A program made the position numbers and the translations under genes. A DNA stretch of 61,746 bases from Fluviicola sp. (GTDB taxonomy: Bacteria; Bacteroidota; Bacteroidia; Flavobacteriales_D; Crocinitomicaceae). Of the stretch, positions 35,878-45,461 are shown one piece after another. The first letter of the stretch is position 1. Each line of letters begins with the position of its first letter. The stretch is taken from contig JADLGD010000184.1 of the NCBI GenBank assembly GCA_020849495.1, positions 1 through 61,746 on the forward strand, in the 5' to 3' direction. The notes beneath the pieces are model-generated. The model worked only from the letters and a program-made list of their open reading frames with translations. It was not told the DNA's origin and did not search any database.

Positions 35878-36885
35878 ATGAAAGTAATCGTTCCAATGGC
35901 AGGTCGCGGAAGTCGACTAAGACCACATACTTTAACCGTTCCAAAACCATTAGTACCTGTTGGTGGGAAACCGATTGTACACCGATTGGTAGAAGATATT
36001 GCTGCTTTGTGTAGCGAACCTATTGAAGAAATTGGTTTTGTTATCGGGGATTTTGGAAAGGAAATCGAGGACGAATTGATCAAAGTTGCTGAGAAATTAG
36101 GCGCAAAAGGAAGCATTTTCTATCAAGATAAACCTTTAGGAACCGCGCATGCAGTTTTGTGTGCAGAGAAATTATTGGACGGTCCAGTTGTAGTAGCTTT
36201 TGCAGATACTTTATTCCGTGCAAACTTTAAAATCGATCCAGCAGCTGATGGCATTTTATGGGTGAAACAAATTGAAGATCCAAGTGCATTTGGTGTAGTT
36301 AAATTGAATGAAAAAGGAGAAATTATCGACTTCGTAGAGAAACCTAAAGAGTTTGTTTCCGACTTAGCGATGATTGGAATTTACTATTTCAAAGATGGAC
36401 TAGCACTTGCAGATGAATTGAATTTCTTGGTTCAAAATGGCATCATCAAAGGTGGCGAATACCAATTACCAGATGCATTGCGCAGATTGACTGAGAAAGG
36501 AAAACGCTTTAAACCAGGGGAAGTGGATGAATGGTTGGATTGTGGAAACAAAGAAGTAACTGTTTTTACCAATCAGCGCGTGTTGGAATACGACCGAGAA
36601 AAAGGATTGGATTTGGTTGATCCAAGTGCTAAAGTGCTGAATTCTGTCATTATTCCTCCGTGTTTTATTGGAAAAGATGTGATTTTAGAAAATTCAGTTG
36701 TTGGACCACATGTTTCATTAGGAAAAGGGTCAACGGTTACTAATTCCATCATTAAAAACAGTATTTTACAACAAAATTCAATCATCATAGACGCCAATTT
36801 ACGTGATTCAATGCTGGGTTCTCATTCCAAGTATAAAGGATTAGCACGTGATTTGAGTTTAAGTGATTATTCAATTATTGGTTGA
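35878..36885 (+). CDS. Sugar-phosphate nucleotidyltransferase with beta-helix tail
   Basis: The 335-residue protein has the pyrophosphorylase N-terminal motif VPMAGRGSRLRPHTLTVPKP and metal/substrate residues in VVAFADTLF, then a left-handed beta-helix repeat (about 258-325, IPPCFIGKDVILENSVVGPH). The closest known types are glucose-1-phosphate thymidylyl- and mannose-1-phosphate guanylyltransferases. It should make an NDP-sugar for surface polysaccharide. Its TGA overlaps the next ATG, so it is coupled to the TPR lipoprotein gene. Confidence 0.9.
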   Translation: MKVIVPMAGRGSRLRPHTLTVPKPLVPVGGKPIVHRLVEDIAALCSEPIEEIGFVIGDFGKEIEDELIKVAEKLGAKGSIFYQDKPLGTAHAVLCAEKLLDGPVVVAFADTLFRANFKIDPAADGILWVKQIEDPSAFGVVKLNEKGEIIDFVEKPKEFVSDLAMIGIYYFKDGLALADELNFLVQNGIIKGGEYQLPDALRRLTEKGKRFKPGEVDEWLDCGNKEVTVFTNQRVLEYDREKGLDLVDPSAKVLNSVIIPPCFIGKDVILENSVVGPHVSLGKGSTVTNSIIKNSILQQNSIIIDANLRDSMLGSHSKYKGLARDLSLSDYSIIG

Positions 36886-38591
36886 TGCGAAATTTAGCTG
36901 TATTTGGTTTATTGTTGGTCGTTTTAATTGCTTGTAGAACAAGTAAAGAACCAACAACGCACGTTTTAACGAGTGCTGATTACCCGTATATTCGTACGTT
37001 TCACAGTGCAGTGCGCTTCAAAGCAAAGGGACAATACAAAGAAGCAATTCAAGCTTTTGATAGTTGTTTTACAGCAAGACCAACAGATGATGCAGCTGCA
37101 TTTGGATTAGCACAATGCTATTTGTTAGTAAATGACAAAACAAAATCTGCTCAATACACTGAACAAGCATCAAAACTAGATCCGGACAACATTTGGTACA
37201 CCCAAGAATTAGCCTACATGTATTACAATCAAGGCAAATTTGAAGAGGCTACCAAATGCTTTTCAAAAATGATTGAAAAAGAACCCAAAAACATTGATTG
37301 GTTGTTTGGCTATGCTGATTTATTAAGACGTACCAACAAACCTCTTGAAGCGATTGCTGCATTGGATAAAATGGAAGATCAATTGGGCGTTTTACCTGAT
37401 ATTTCGATCCAAAAATTCGAATTGTATATTGCTGCAAAACAAGAAGACAAAGCACTCAACGAACTGTTTGAAGCAAGAAAGGTACATCCAGATGATTTGC
37501 AATTAATCGGAACCTTAGTGGATTTTTATTTCCAAAAACGCGAAACAGCTAAAGCACAAGAAATGTTAGTTGAATTGGTGAAAAATGATCCTAACAATGG
37601 TCGTGCAAATCTCGCATTAGGGGAATTGTATTTAAGACAATTTAAAAAACCAGAAGCTTACACTTATTTCAAAGCTGCATTTGAAGGAGAAGGAGTTGAT
37701 GTAGATACGAAGATGAAGGTGTTGGTAATGCTCATGGAACAACAAGTTAAAATTGAGCCTGAAGTCATCGAATTGACTGAGATAATGACAATCAAACACC
37801 CGACAGACGCTAAATCGTACTCTATAAAAGGTGATGTTTTATTACAAAATGGCAATAAAAAAGAAGCTTTAGAAGCTTATAAACAAGCTTTAAAATTAGA
37901 CGACAGTCGATTCCCGATTTGGAATCAAGTACTTTTATTAGAATATGAACTAAGAGATTTCGATGCTTTGTATGCTGATGCAAGAGCTTGTTCAGCTTTG
38001 TTTCCAAGTATCGCAAATGTGCAATTGCTTTATACCATTGCTTGTTTACAAAGAGGTCGCTACGAAGAAACCATTGATGCAGCTGGAATTGGAAGAGAAT
38101 TGGTTGTTAATGATCCAATAACTGAAGCAGAGTTTTATGCTCAAAGTGGTGATGCGTATTTTCACCTAAAACAAATTGATGCAGGAATTGCAGATTATGA
38201 GAAAGCTTTAAAACTTGATCCAAAAAATTTGCTGACTCGTAATAATTATGCAATGCGTTTGGCTTTAGCAAGTAAAAACCTTGACCAAGCCATGAAAATG
38301 ATAGAAGAAGTCAACAGTTCTTCACCCAATCAAGCACCTTTTTTAGATACGAAAGGGGTGGTACTATTTCAGATGGGAAAATATGAGGAGGCAAAAAATA
38401 TTTTCCTAAAAGTCAATGAAATGCAACCCAATGACCGAAATTACGTTGAACACCTTGGTGACGCTTACTTTAAAACTGGAGATGCTAACAAAGCGCTCGA
38501 ATTATGGAAGTCGGCTCAACAACTAGGATCAAAAAACAAAATGCTTGAAAAGAAAATTCAAACAAAAAATTATGTTGCACCAAGTTACTAA
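36885..38591 (+). CDS. TPR-repeat lipoprotein
   Basis: The ATG at 36885, which overlaps the previous stop, gives a lipobox LIAC (acylated Cys17). About 568 residues contain many tetratricopeptide repeats, for example KEAIQAFDSCFTARPTDDAA, GKFEEATKCFSKMIEKEPKN and DAGIADYEKALKLDPKNLLT. It is likely a periplasm-facing assembly factor of the outer membrane. The order nucleotidyltransferase, TPR lipoprotein, DUF4292, EnvC-like is conserved in Bacteroidota, and the 3' end overlaps the DUF4292 start. Confidence 0.9.
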   Translation: MRNLAVFGLLLVVLIACRTSKEPTTHVLTSADYPYIRTFHSAVRFKAKGQYKEAIQAFDSCFTARPTDDAAAFGLAQCYLLVNDKTKSAQYTEQASKLDPDNIWYTQELAYMYYNQGKFEEATKCFSKMIEKEPKNIDWLFGYADLLRRTNKPLEAIAALDKMEDQLGVLPDISIQKFELYIAAKQEDKALNELFEARKVHPDDLQLIGTLVDFYFQKRETAKAQEMLVELVKNDPNNGRANLALGELYLRQFKKPEAYTYFKAAFEGEGVDVDTKMKVLVMLMEQQVKIEPEVIELTEIMTIKHPTDAKSYSIKGDVLLQNGNKKEALEAYKQALKLDDSRFPIWNQVLLLEYELRDFDALYADARACSALFPSIANVQLLYTIACLQRGRYEETIDAAGIGRELVVNDPITEAEFYAQSGDAYFHLKQIDAGIADYEKALKLDPKNLLTRNNYAMRLALASKNLDQAMKMIEEVNSSSPNQAPFLDTKGVVLFQMGKYEEAKNIFLKVNEMQPNDRNYVEHLGDAYFKTGDANKALELWKSAQQLGSKNKMLEKKIQTKNYVAPSY

Positions 38592-39456
38592 AGCATTATC
38601 TGTATTGATGCTTGGCATCACGCTTTTTTCTTGTGCAAATCGCAACATAGAAGAAAAACCGGAGCGTTTACACAAACGCAAAGAGAAAGAATTGTTTGCA
38701 GCTTTGGACAGCATTTCTGATTTAAGACCAGCAACTTTTTATACCAAAATCAAGTGTAATTTTTCGGATACGAATCAGAATTTAAATTTCAAAACATCCA
38801 TTCGTTTGATCAAAGACAGTGTGATTAATCCTTTGATCACTTTTGCATCTATACCTGTTGTGGGAGCATTGATTCGTCCTGATTCTATCATTGTTTCCAA
38901 TAAAAAAGAAAAATGTTTTATTCGTAGAGATTTAGGTTTTATCAGAGAGTCTTTTGGGGTTGATTTTGATTACAAAAACATCGAGGAAATGTTATTGGGC
39001 TTGCCTTTAGGATTTGACACTACACAGAAGTATTTTCAAATCAATGATCCCTACAATTACATCCTTTCTTCGAAACGAAAACGAGAAATTAAAAAAGAAT
39101 TACGAGATAAACCCGATCGTGACCGTGATCGAAATGAACGTGAACGCAACATTTTAAATAGAAGAGATGAGGAAGAAAACCCTGTCATTCTTCAGTACTA
39201 TTTAGCAAACGATTTAAAATCGATCAAACGTATACACATTGATTCTCCTGATGATACCACAAGTATCAGCATCAATTATCTTTCTAGAGATTCTATTAAT
39301 AATTACCTGATTCCTAATGAGGTCCACATTGAAGTTGTAACTCCACGCAATCATATCGTTTTAGAAATGGATTATGACAAGACGGAAGTCAATGAACCTC
39401 AAGAAATCAATTTTGTAATACCCGAAGAGTATGAAGAATGTGGCATTGAAAAATAG
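38572..39456 (+). CDS. DUF4292 lipoprotein
   Basis: The ATG at 38572 (lipobox LFSC, Cys21) is preferred to a TTG ten codons upstream. The 294-residue protein has the DUF4292 pattern: IKCNFSDTNQNLNFKTSIRL, ASIPVVGALIRPDSIIVSNK and VTPRNHIVLEMDYDKTEVNE. The fold resembles LolA/LolB-type lipid-binding half-barrels, so a role in lipoprotein or lipid handling is plausible. An internal patch RDKPDRDRDRNERERN is unusually charged. It overlaps both neighbours. Confidence 0.88.
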   Translation: MLHQVTKALSVLMLGITLFSCANRNIEEKPERLHKRKEKELFAALDSISDLRPATFYTKIKCNFSDTNQNLNFKTSIRLIKDSVINPLITFASIPVVGALIRPDSIIVSNKKEKCFIRRDLGFIRESFGVDFDYKNIEEMLLGLPLGFDTTQKYFQINDPYNYILSSKRKREIKKELRDKPDRDRDRNERERNILNRRDEEENPVILQYYLANDLKSIKRIHIDSPDDTTSISINYLSRDSINNYLIPNEVHIEVVTPRNHIVLEMDYDKTEVNEPQEINFVIPEEYEECGIEK

Positions 39457-40735
39457 CATCATTTGGGTGGTCATTTTATGTTGTACTACCTACTCTTGGT
39501 CACAAAAGAAAAGTGATCAATTAAAAGCAGAACAAAACAACATTGAGAAAAAATTAAGTACAACAAAGTCACTTTTAGACAAAGTGAAAAAAGGTACTGC
39601 TTCCTCGTTGAATGAACTGAAATTGATTGAAAATCAAGTGCGTGATCGCGAACAATTGGTTCAAAATGTGGACAATCAAATTCGCGGTGCCGAATTGACC
39701 ATTTCGTCGAAAGGGAACCAAGTCAAACAACTACAAGAAAAAGTAGCGCAATTAAAAGAGCAATACCGCAAATTGTTATTGTATGCCTTCAAACATCGCA
39801 ACCGTCATGGTAAAATGATGTACATATTCTCATCAACCAATTATTTTGAAGCTGTAAAACGTGCCAATTACTTGAAACGCATAGCAGATATTCAACAAAA
39901 ACAATTCAAATTAATAAAGCAAAGTCAACATTCCATTCACAAAGAAATTTCTCAAATAAAAACGGAGAAAGAGAAACAAGAAAGCTTGTTGCAAACAAAA
40001 ATTGCGGAGAAAGAAAACATCATTAAAGACAAGCAGAAGAAAGAGCAATCGTTGGCGAAATTAAAAAAAGACGAAGCAAAATTGCTGGCTGAAATGAAAG
40101 AGGCTGAGCGCAAAAAAGCAGAACTAAAACGCCGTATTAAGCAAGCGATTGATAAGGAAATAGCAGATGCAGAAGCCAAGGCAGCAAAACAACAAAAGAA
40201 ATCGGACACTAAAACGGCTGAAAAGTCAAGTGGCTCTTCTGGAAGTACTCCAAAAACTCCCGAAAAGAAAACGGTGGTTGTAACCGAAACAAAAGAGAGT
40301 TTGGCCTTGGGTAAAAGCTTTGAATCCAACAGAGGGAAATTACCTTGGCCAGTGTTAAAAGGAACCATTACTGAAGGATATGGGAAAAATCCGCATCCAA
40401 CTTTAGCAAATGTTTACACCAACAATAATGGAATCGATATTGGTGCACCAAAAGGCGCTCAAGTACGTGCCGTTTTTGAAGGTGAGGTAACGAGTGTATT
40501 GAACATTCCTGGAGCTGGTAAAGTGGTGATCATTAAACATGGGAATTACCGAACGGTTTATTCCAATTTACAAGAATCATTTGTTTCAGTTGGAGCGAAA
40601 GTATCTACCAAACAGGCTGTTGGTTCTTTGTTGCCAGATGATGAAGGTTCATTGTCAACGGCACATTTTGAAATCCACCAAGTGGTAGATGGAGCAGTGA
40701 ATCGCATCAATCCAACTTTATGGTTGGCTCAGTAA
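39431..40735 (+). CDS. EnvC-like amidase activator (degenerate M23/LytM)
   Basis: The 434-residue protein has a signal peptide, a long coiled coil (about 27-250), a Lys/Ser-rich linker and a LytM domain (about 325-430). The zinc and catalytic positions are lost: NNNGIDIGAP has Asn for the first His, TVYSNL has Asn for the catalytic His, and TAHFEI has Thr for the first His of HxH. As in E. coli EnvC, it should activate cell-wall amidases rather than cleave peptidoglycan. It is the last gene of the ricT-led operon; the next gene begins 161 bases later. Confidence 0.9.
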   Translation: MKNVALKNSIIWVVILCCTTYSWSQKKSDQLKAEQNNIEKKLSTTKSLLDKVKKGTASSLNELKLIENQVRDREQLVQNVDNQIRGAELTISSKGNQVKQLQEKVAQLKEQYRKLLLYAFKHRNRHGKMMYIFSSTNYFEAVKRANYLKRIADIQQKQFKLIKQSQHSIHKEISQIKTEKEKQESLLQTKIAEKENIIKDKQKKEQSLAKLKKDEAKLLAEMKEAERKKAELKRRIKQAIDKEIADAEAKAAKQQKKSDTKTAEKSSGSSGSTPKTPEKKTVVVTETKESLALGKSFESNRGKLPWPVLKGTITEGYGKNPHPTLANVYTNNNGIDIGAPKGAQVRAVFEGEVTSVLNIPGAGKVVIIKHGNYRTVYSNLQESFVSVGAKVSTKQAVGSLLPDDEGSLSTAHFEIHQVVDGAVNRINPTLWLAQ

Positions 40736-40896
40736 TCGTTTGTTGAAACATTGAATTTGCAATCTTTTGATTTGAAAATCACTTGTCTCTTTCACTTCTA
40801 CAAAGTGATTGATTGAAATACATTTGTTGCTGCTCCAAAATGACTTAAATTCCTTATTTTAGTGGCAACTAACAATTTCATTCATTGTTCAATCGC

Positions 40897-41289
40897 ATGA
40901 CAAGTACTGAAGAATTTGAGCTACTATTTCGCTACCTCAAGGGAAATCATTCAGATGACAACTTGTATGCAAGGTATGCAAATGGTGTTACATCGCTTCA
41001 ACTTTCATTAGCCCCAAAAGAACAACAACAGTTGCTCTGGTGTATTCAGCATCCCGTTTGGATAGGAGTAGTAGATTATGGTTTAGCATTGCACACACCA
41101 AGTAGTAATCTAAGAAAACGTTTTGCATTGGCTGCGGCAATTATAGAATGTCAGCCAAATGGCGTTGAATTGTATTTGAATCAAAAACGCATAAAAAGCC
41201 CTGTTTTTAAAACATTCATCTGGGGAATTAAAGCTGCTATGACGATGGTTTTAGCGAAAATGTTATTCCTTCTAAAACGTTGGTCATGA
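40897..41289 (+). CDS. Small protein of unknown function preceding the GMC oxidoreductase
   Basis: From ATG 40897 the product has 130 residues with no signal peptide; a TTG four codons upstream is less likely. The sequence is helical (TSTEEFELLFRYLKGN and NLRKRFALAAAIIECQPNGV) and ends with a hydrophobic segment FIWGIKAAMTMVLAKMLFLL. I do not recognise it. Its stop overlaps the GMC oxidoreductase start (ATGA), implying a stoichiometric partner or small subunit, comparable to the small subunits found with some membrane-bound GMC dehydrogenases, though it lacks their Tat signal. Confidence 0.72.
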   Translation: MTSTEEFELLFRYLKGNHSDDNLYARYANGVTSLQLSLAPKEQQQLLWCIQHPVWIGVVDYGLALHTPSSNLRKRFALAAAIIECQPNGVELYLNQKRIKSPVFKTFIWGIKAAMTMVLAKMLFLLKRWS

Positions 41290-42881
41290 TTGATTTCGTT
41301 GTTGTAGGTTCGGGCTGTACAGGAGCAATTGCTGCAAAAACATTGATTGATCAGGGCAAAAACGTGACGCTTTTAGATGTGGGTCATGTTGGTCAATCAA
41401 AGGAAGAAAACAATCAGCAATCTTTTATTGAAAAACGGGAATCAGATCCATTTCAACAAGATTTCTTTTTAGGAAAGCAATTTGAATCTTTGGCCAATTT
41501 GAATCAAGCCAATCCTTCACACCTTACCCCACAACGAACGTTTATCTCCGAATTGGTTGAAAAGTACTTGATTTGGGATGCTGGTGATTTCAATCCAATT
41601 GAATCACTGGCAAAAGGAGGATTAGGCAATGCTTGGGGATTGGGCTCCTACATCTATTCACCACAAGAATTGAAAAAAGCGGGCTTAGAAATAGATACCA
41701 CGCTGGATGCGTATCGTTGGCTTCATGAACTGCTTTCTATTAGTGGTGGAAATGATTTTGCTGCAACTTATTCAACAGGACATTTATATGAGCCAGAACC
41801 AGCAATTCCACTTGATTTTAACGGAGAACGATTGTGGCAACGACTTCAAAAAAACCAAAAGCAATTGGCTAACATTGGCTTTTCAGTAGGTCGAGCTCCA
41901 TTGGCCATCAGTACTGAAAACCCCAAAAACGGAAAACTATACGAACCAAGCGATTTGGATTTCTATTCTACGGGAATCACATCCGCTTTTCGACCCATCA
42001 ATTTAATTGAACAACTAGAACAAACAGGTAAATTGCACTACATTTCTCAGCAATTGGTCTTGCGTTTTGAAGAAGTTGAAGATCGTGTTGTGGTGCACAC
42101 ACTGAATATTGAAACAGGAAAGCACGATCAATTTGCTTGTAAAAAATTAATCTTAGCTGCAGGAGCATTGAGTACTGCTCGCATCGCTATGCGGTCAACG
42201 GGAGTGACAAAACTTCCAGTTATTTGTAATCCGTACTCGTTTATTCCCTCAGTTCAAATTGGACTTCTGGGATCAGCCAACTGTGGGTATCAAACCGGTT
42301 TAGCTCAATTCGCGTTGTATTACGATCCCGAGAGAAAACACGAAGAAGTAGCCATGGGTTCTTTGTACAGTTACCGTTCTTTGATGGGATTCCGATTGAC
42401 ACGTGAATTTCCTGTTGGTTTTAAAAGCGGACAAGAATTTCTCAAATTGTTGATGCCAGCACTCAATATAACGGGCGTTTTTCATCCAGAAAGCGGTTCG
42501 GAAACCAAATACATTGAACTCGTTAAAGATCCATCAAACATAACTGGTGATGCATTGAGAGGGAGCTATCAGCTTACAAAAGAAGAAATTAAACGAATAA
42601 AATCAACAGAAAAAGCCTTTAAAAAAGCATTAAAAAAACTGGGGGCACAACCAATTAAAGTGAAACAAAACCCAGCAGGAGCTAGTATTCACTATGGTGG
42701 AACTTTGCCCTTCGCTGAGAATGGATCCAAGGCAAGTACCCATCCAAAAGGGAGATTAAATGGTTTCAAACAGGTTTTTATAGCAGATGGTTCTGGCTTT
42801 CAATTTTTATCCGGAAAAGGATTGACCTTGACCTTGATGGCAAATGCGCACAACGTAGCAAAACATGCAGCAGAACACTAA
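41286..42881 (+). CDS. GMC-family flavin oxidoreductase
   Basis: The ATG at 41286 gives a 531-residue protein with an FAD dinucleotide-binding motif DFVVVGSGCTGAIAAKTLID, GGLGNAWGLGSYIYSP, LAAGALSTARIA, and a late HYGGTLPF with the conserved His, then FIADGSGFQFLSGKGLTLTL. Such enzymes oxidise or reduce hydroxyl groups of sugars, sterols or other alcohols. The substrate is unknown. Coupling to the small protein upstream and the NAD epimerase downstream (16-base overlap) suggests a three-gene biosynthetic unit for a surface sugar or lipid. Confidence 0.9.
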   Translation: MIDFVVVGSGCTGAIAAKTLIDQGKNVTLLDVGHVGQSKEENNQQSFIEKRESDPFQQDFFLGKQFESLANLNQANPSHLTPQRTFISELVEKYLIWDAGDFNPIESLAKGGLGNAWGLGSYIYSPQELKKAGLEIDTTLDAYRWLHELLSISGGNDFAATYSTGHLYEPEPAIPLDFNGERLWQRLQKNQKQLANIGFSVGRAPLAISTENPKNGKLYEPSDLDFYSTGITSAFRPINLIEQLEQTGKLHYISQQLVLRFEEVEDRVVVHTLNIETGKHDQFACKKLILAAGALSTARIAMRSTGVTKLPVICNPYSFIPSVQIGLLGSANCGYQTGLAQFALYYDPERKHEEVAMGSLYSYRSLMGFRLTREFPVGFKSGQEFLKLLMPALNITGVFHPESGSETKYIELVKDPSNITGDALRGSYQLTKEEIKRIKSTEKAFKKALKKLGAQPIKVKQNPAGASIHYGGTLPFAENGSKASTHPKGRLNGFKQVFIADGSGFQFLSGKGLTLTLMANAHNVAKHAAEH

Positions 42882-43731
42882 AAGTAGGATCGTTATTTCA
42901 GGTGCTTCCGGATTCATTGGTAGCACACTTGCTCAATCTTTTATTGCTTTGGGGCATGAAGTTGTTGGATTGGTGCGTCAACCAGAAAACATGCAGGAAA
43001 ATGGTGTGAAATATGTCCAATATGCGTTTGAAAACACCGAAATTCCTAAAGTATTTCAAGCAGGAGATATCTTTATTCATTGTGCCTATTCAAATACTAC
43101 GACAAGTAATGTACAAAGCATTCAAGCCACCAAAGCTTTGCTCCATTTAGCAAGAAAAAACGGCGTAAAACAATGCGTGTTCTTATCCAGTATTGCTGCC
43201 ACTTCTCATTCAGGAAGCAGTTATTCACTGGAAAAAAGCACCCTTGAAAATGCTTTTCAAACAGAAGGAGATATCATTGTAAGACCGGGATTGGTGATTG
43301 GGAAAGGAGGTTTGTTTTACAACACCTTTCGCTTTATGCAAAGAAGGGGAATCTTACCTGTATTTGGGAATGGCAAACAAATCGTTCATTACATTGCCAT
43401 TGAAAATTTGGTGGAAATCATCCATTATCTTTTACAACAAAAAGTTACAGGTACATTTTACGCCGTTCAAGAAAAGCAATCAAGCTATCTCGATTTTTAC
43501 ACCGCTGTTGGTCAGAAAACGCAACGTAAAATTCGAATCATCAAACTCCCCTATTGGTTGATTTTATTAGGGGTGAACACCATTGGGAAAATGGTCAAAT
43601 TACCCATAACGAAGGATAGTATAAAAGGTCTTCAACAGATTCCACAACTCGATGAGTCGCTACTGAAACAATCCGTTTATCCTTTTCATTTGAAATCGCT
43701 TTCAGAAATTTTAGACGATTTCCAAGGGTAA
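42865..43731 (+). CDS. NAD-dependent epimerase/dehydratase
   Basis: The 288-residue SDR protein has the Rossmann motif SGASGFIGSTLAQSF, the catalytic Ser-Tyr-Lys set (LSSIAATS, then SSYSLEKS) and VRPGLVIGKGG. It is probably a UDP- or NDP-sugar 4-epimerase or dehydratase. It overlaps the GMC oxidoreductase at its start. Its last 21 bases overlap the end of the convergent carbamoyltransferase gene, an extreme case of packing. Confidence 0.92.
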   Translation: MQQNTKSRIVISGASGFIGSTLAQSFIALGHEVVGLVRQPENMQENGVKYVQYAFENTEIPKVFQAGDIFIHCAYSNTTTSNVQSIQATKALLHLARKNGVKQCVFLSSIAATSHSGSSYSLEKSTLENAFQTEGDIIVRPGLVIGKGGLFYNTFRFMQRRGILPVFGNGKQIVHYIAIENLVEIIHYLLQQKVTGTFYAVQEKQSSYLDFYTAVGQKTQRKIRIIKLPYWLILLGVNTIGKMVKLPITKDSIKGLQQIPQLDESLLKQSVYPFHLKSLSEILDDFQG

Positions 43732-45459
43732 TTGTTTACTTACCAAATAAGGTCCTAATACCAAATAATCCAGATCCGATTCCACATACGAACGAATTGC
43801 ATCTTCTGGAGAACAAACGATGGGTTCACTTTTAATATTAAACGAAGTATTTAGAATAACAGGATGACCCGTTTCTTGTTTGAATGCAAGCAACAAATCT
43901 CGCATCGCTTTGTTTTCCTCTTCGTTTACTGTTTGGATGCGCACCGTTCCATCAACATGTGTAATTGCGGGCATCAACGCTTGGTATTCAGGTTTCACGC
44001 CATAAACCAATAGCATATACGGATTGGGTAAATGATAAGAAAAATAATGTCCACAATCTTCTTCGGTAACAATCGCTGCGAATGGTCTAAACGGTTCTCG
44101 AAACTTGATTCTTCGATTAATGGTGTCTTTCATATCAGTTGGAAAAGGGCTTGCTAAAATGGAGCGATTTCCCAAAGCTCTTGGTCCATATTCCATTGCA
44201 CCTTGAAACCAAGCGACAATGTAATTTTTGGAAAGGATTTTTGCGGTTGTTTCAAAGCGTTTTTCCTCTAAATCAATGTATTTCAAGTTGGTTTTTTCTA
44301 GGGCTGATAGATAGTCATCATCCGAATAACGATTCCCTAAAAACGCTGATTTCATCGTGTATTTTCTTGGACGTCCCAATTGTTGATGCACCAACAATAA
44401 AGCACTCCCTAAGGAAGTTCCAGAATCTCCTGCTGCTGGTTGAATAAAACTCTGTTTAAACAATCCGGATTGAATCAATTTTCCATTCGCAACACTATTC
44501 AAAGCCACACCACCTGCCAAACAAATCGCATCTGCATTGGTCGCTTTTTTCAGGTAAGTTCCCATGTGTAAAAACAACTCTTCCACAATTCGTTGAGCAC
44601 TTGCAGCTAAATCCAATTGATCTTGGTTCCAATCTCCTACTCCAATTTTTGAAGGACCAAAGGCATCTTGAAATTTTTGAGAAACGCCACTTTTACGCGA
44701 ATAATAATAGCTAAAATAAGAAATGTCAAAACTGTATTTCCCATCTTCTTTGAATTGGAAAAGGGCTCTCAATTTATCATATACTGGACCGTCAGCATTT
44801 CCAAAAGATGCCAAAGCCATTAATTTACCAGGACCTTCAATCAATTTAAATCCTAAGTGCATGGATATGGCTTGATAAAACGCACCAATGGAATAAGGTG
44901 TATCAACTGTGCCTAATTTTTTGATGTTTGTTCCTTGACCATGAGCAAACAAGGTTGTTGACCATTCACCGGCGCCATCTATGGTTAGAATAGCTGCATT
45001 TTCAAAGCCAGAAGGATAAAATGCACTTGCAGCATGACACAGGTGATGGGATTGGTAATGGAATTTGAACCGTGCATTTTCGCCATTTTTAAAGGTTGAG
45101 CGAATGGTTTTTGGAAGACGACGCATTTGTTTGATGTAGTTCAACATCCCCAAATTTTCTTCGACTTCAAATTGTTTTTGTTCCTTCAATAATTTGGGAA
45201 CCTTCGAGAAAAATTTGAAGAAGTAAACAGGAATGTGCAATAATGTTGTTGTAGGATTCCAAAAAAACGTGACATGGTCCACATCAGCAATGGTGATGTT
45301 TGCAAAGTCCAAACAAGCTTGAATACTTTTAACTGGAAATTGTCCGTCGTGTTTTTTGCGAGTTAAACGTTCTTCCTCAACGGCATATACCAATACTTCA
45401 TCAACAATTAATGCCGCTGAAGAATCATGACCAAAAGCATTTATTCCTAAAACAATCAT
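43711..45459 (-). CDS. Carbamoyltransferase, NodU/CmcH family
   Basis: The 582-residue protein carries carbamoyl phosphate-dependent O-carbamoyltransferase signatures: NAFGHDSSAALIVDEVLVYAV, HHLCHAASAFYPSGF (metal-binding HxxxH), LAGGVALNSVANGKL, GDSGTSLGSALLL, and the C-terminal EPFRPFAAIV and ILNTSFNIKSEP. The N-terminal Kae1-like and C-terminal catalytic domains are both complete. It should add a carbamoyl group to a sugar hydroxyl, here probably on a surface glycan because it lies at the end of a glycosyltransferase operon, 3 bases after the TMTC-like gene. Its 3' end overlaps the convergent epimerase. Confidence 0.93.
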   Translation of the reverse strand: MIVLGINAFGHDSSAALIVDEVLVYAVEEERLTRKKHDGQFPVKSIQACLDFANITIADVDHVTFFWNPTTTLLHIPVYFFKFFSKVPKLLKEQKQFEVEENLGMLNYIKQMRRLPKTIRSTFKNGENARFKFHYQSHHLCHAASAFYPSGFENAAILTIDGAGEWSTTLFAHGQGTNIKKLGTVDTPYSIGAFYQAISMHLGFKLIEGPGKLMALASFGNADGPVYDKLRALFQFKEDGKYSFDISYFSYYYSRKSGVSQKFQDAFGPSKIGVGDWNQDQLDLAASAQRIVEELFLHMGTYLKKATNADAICLAGGVALNSVANGKLIQSGLFKQSFIQPAAGDSGTSLGSALLLVHQQLGRPRKYTMKSAFLGNRYSDDDYLSALEKTNLKYIDLEEKRFETTAKILSKNYIVAWFQGAMEYGPRALGNRSILASPFPTDMKDTINRRIKFREPFRPFAAIVTEEDCGHYFSYHLPNPYMLLVYGVKPEYQALMPAITHVDGTVRIQTVNEEENKAMRDLLLAFKQETGHPVILNTSFNIKSEPIVCSPEDAIRSYVESDLDYLVLGPYLVSKQLPLEIV

Positions 45460-45461
45460 TC

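Noticed and set aside
40777..40810. A second TACAAAGT-like segment suggesting another LytTR site before the small gene at 40897
   Set aside because: No partner unit is present 21 bases away; the segment is instead half of a weak inverted repeat (AATCACTT/AAGTGATT).
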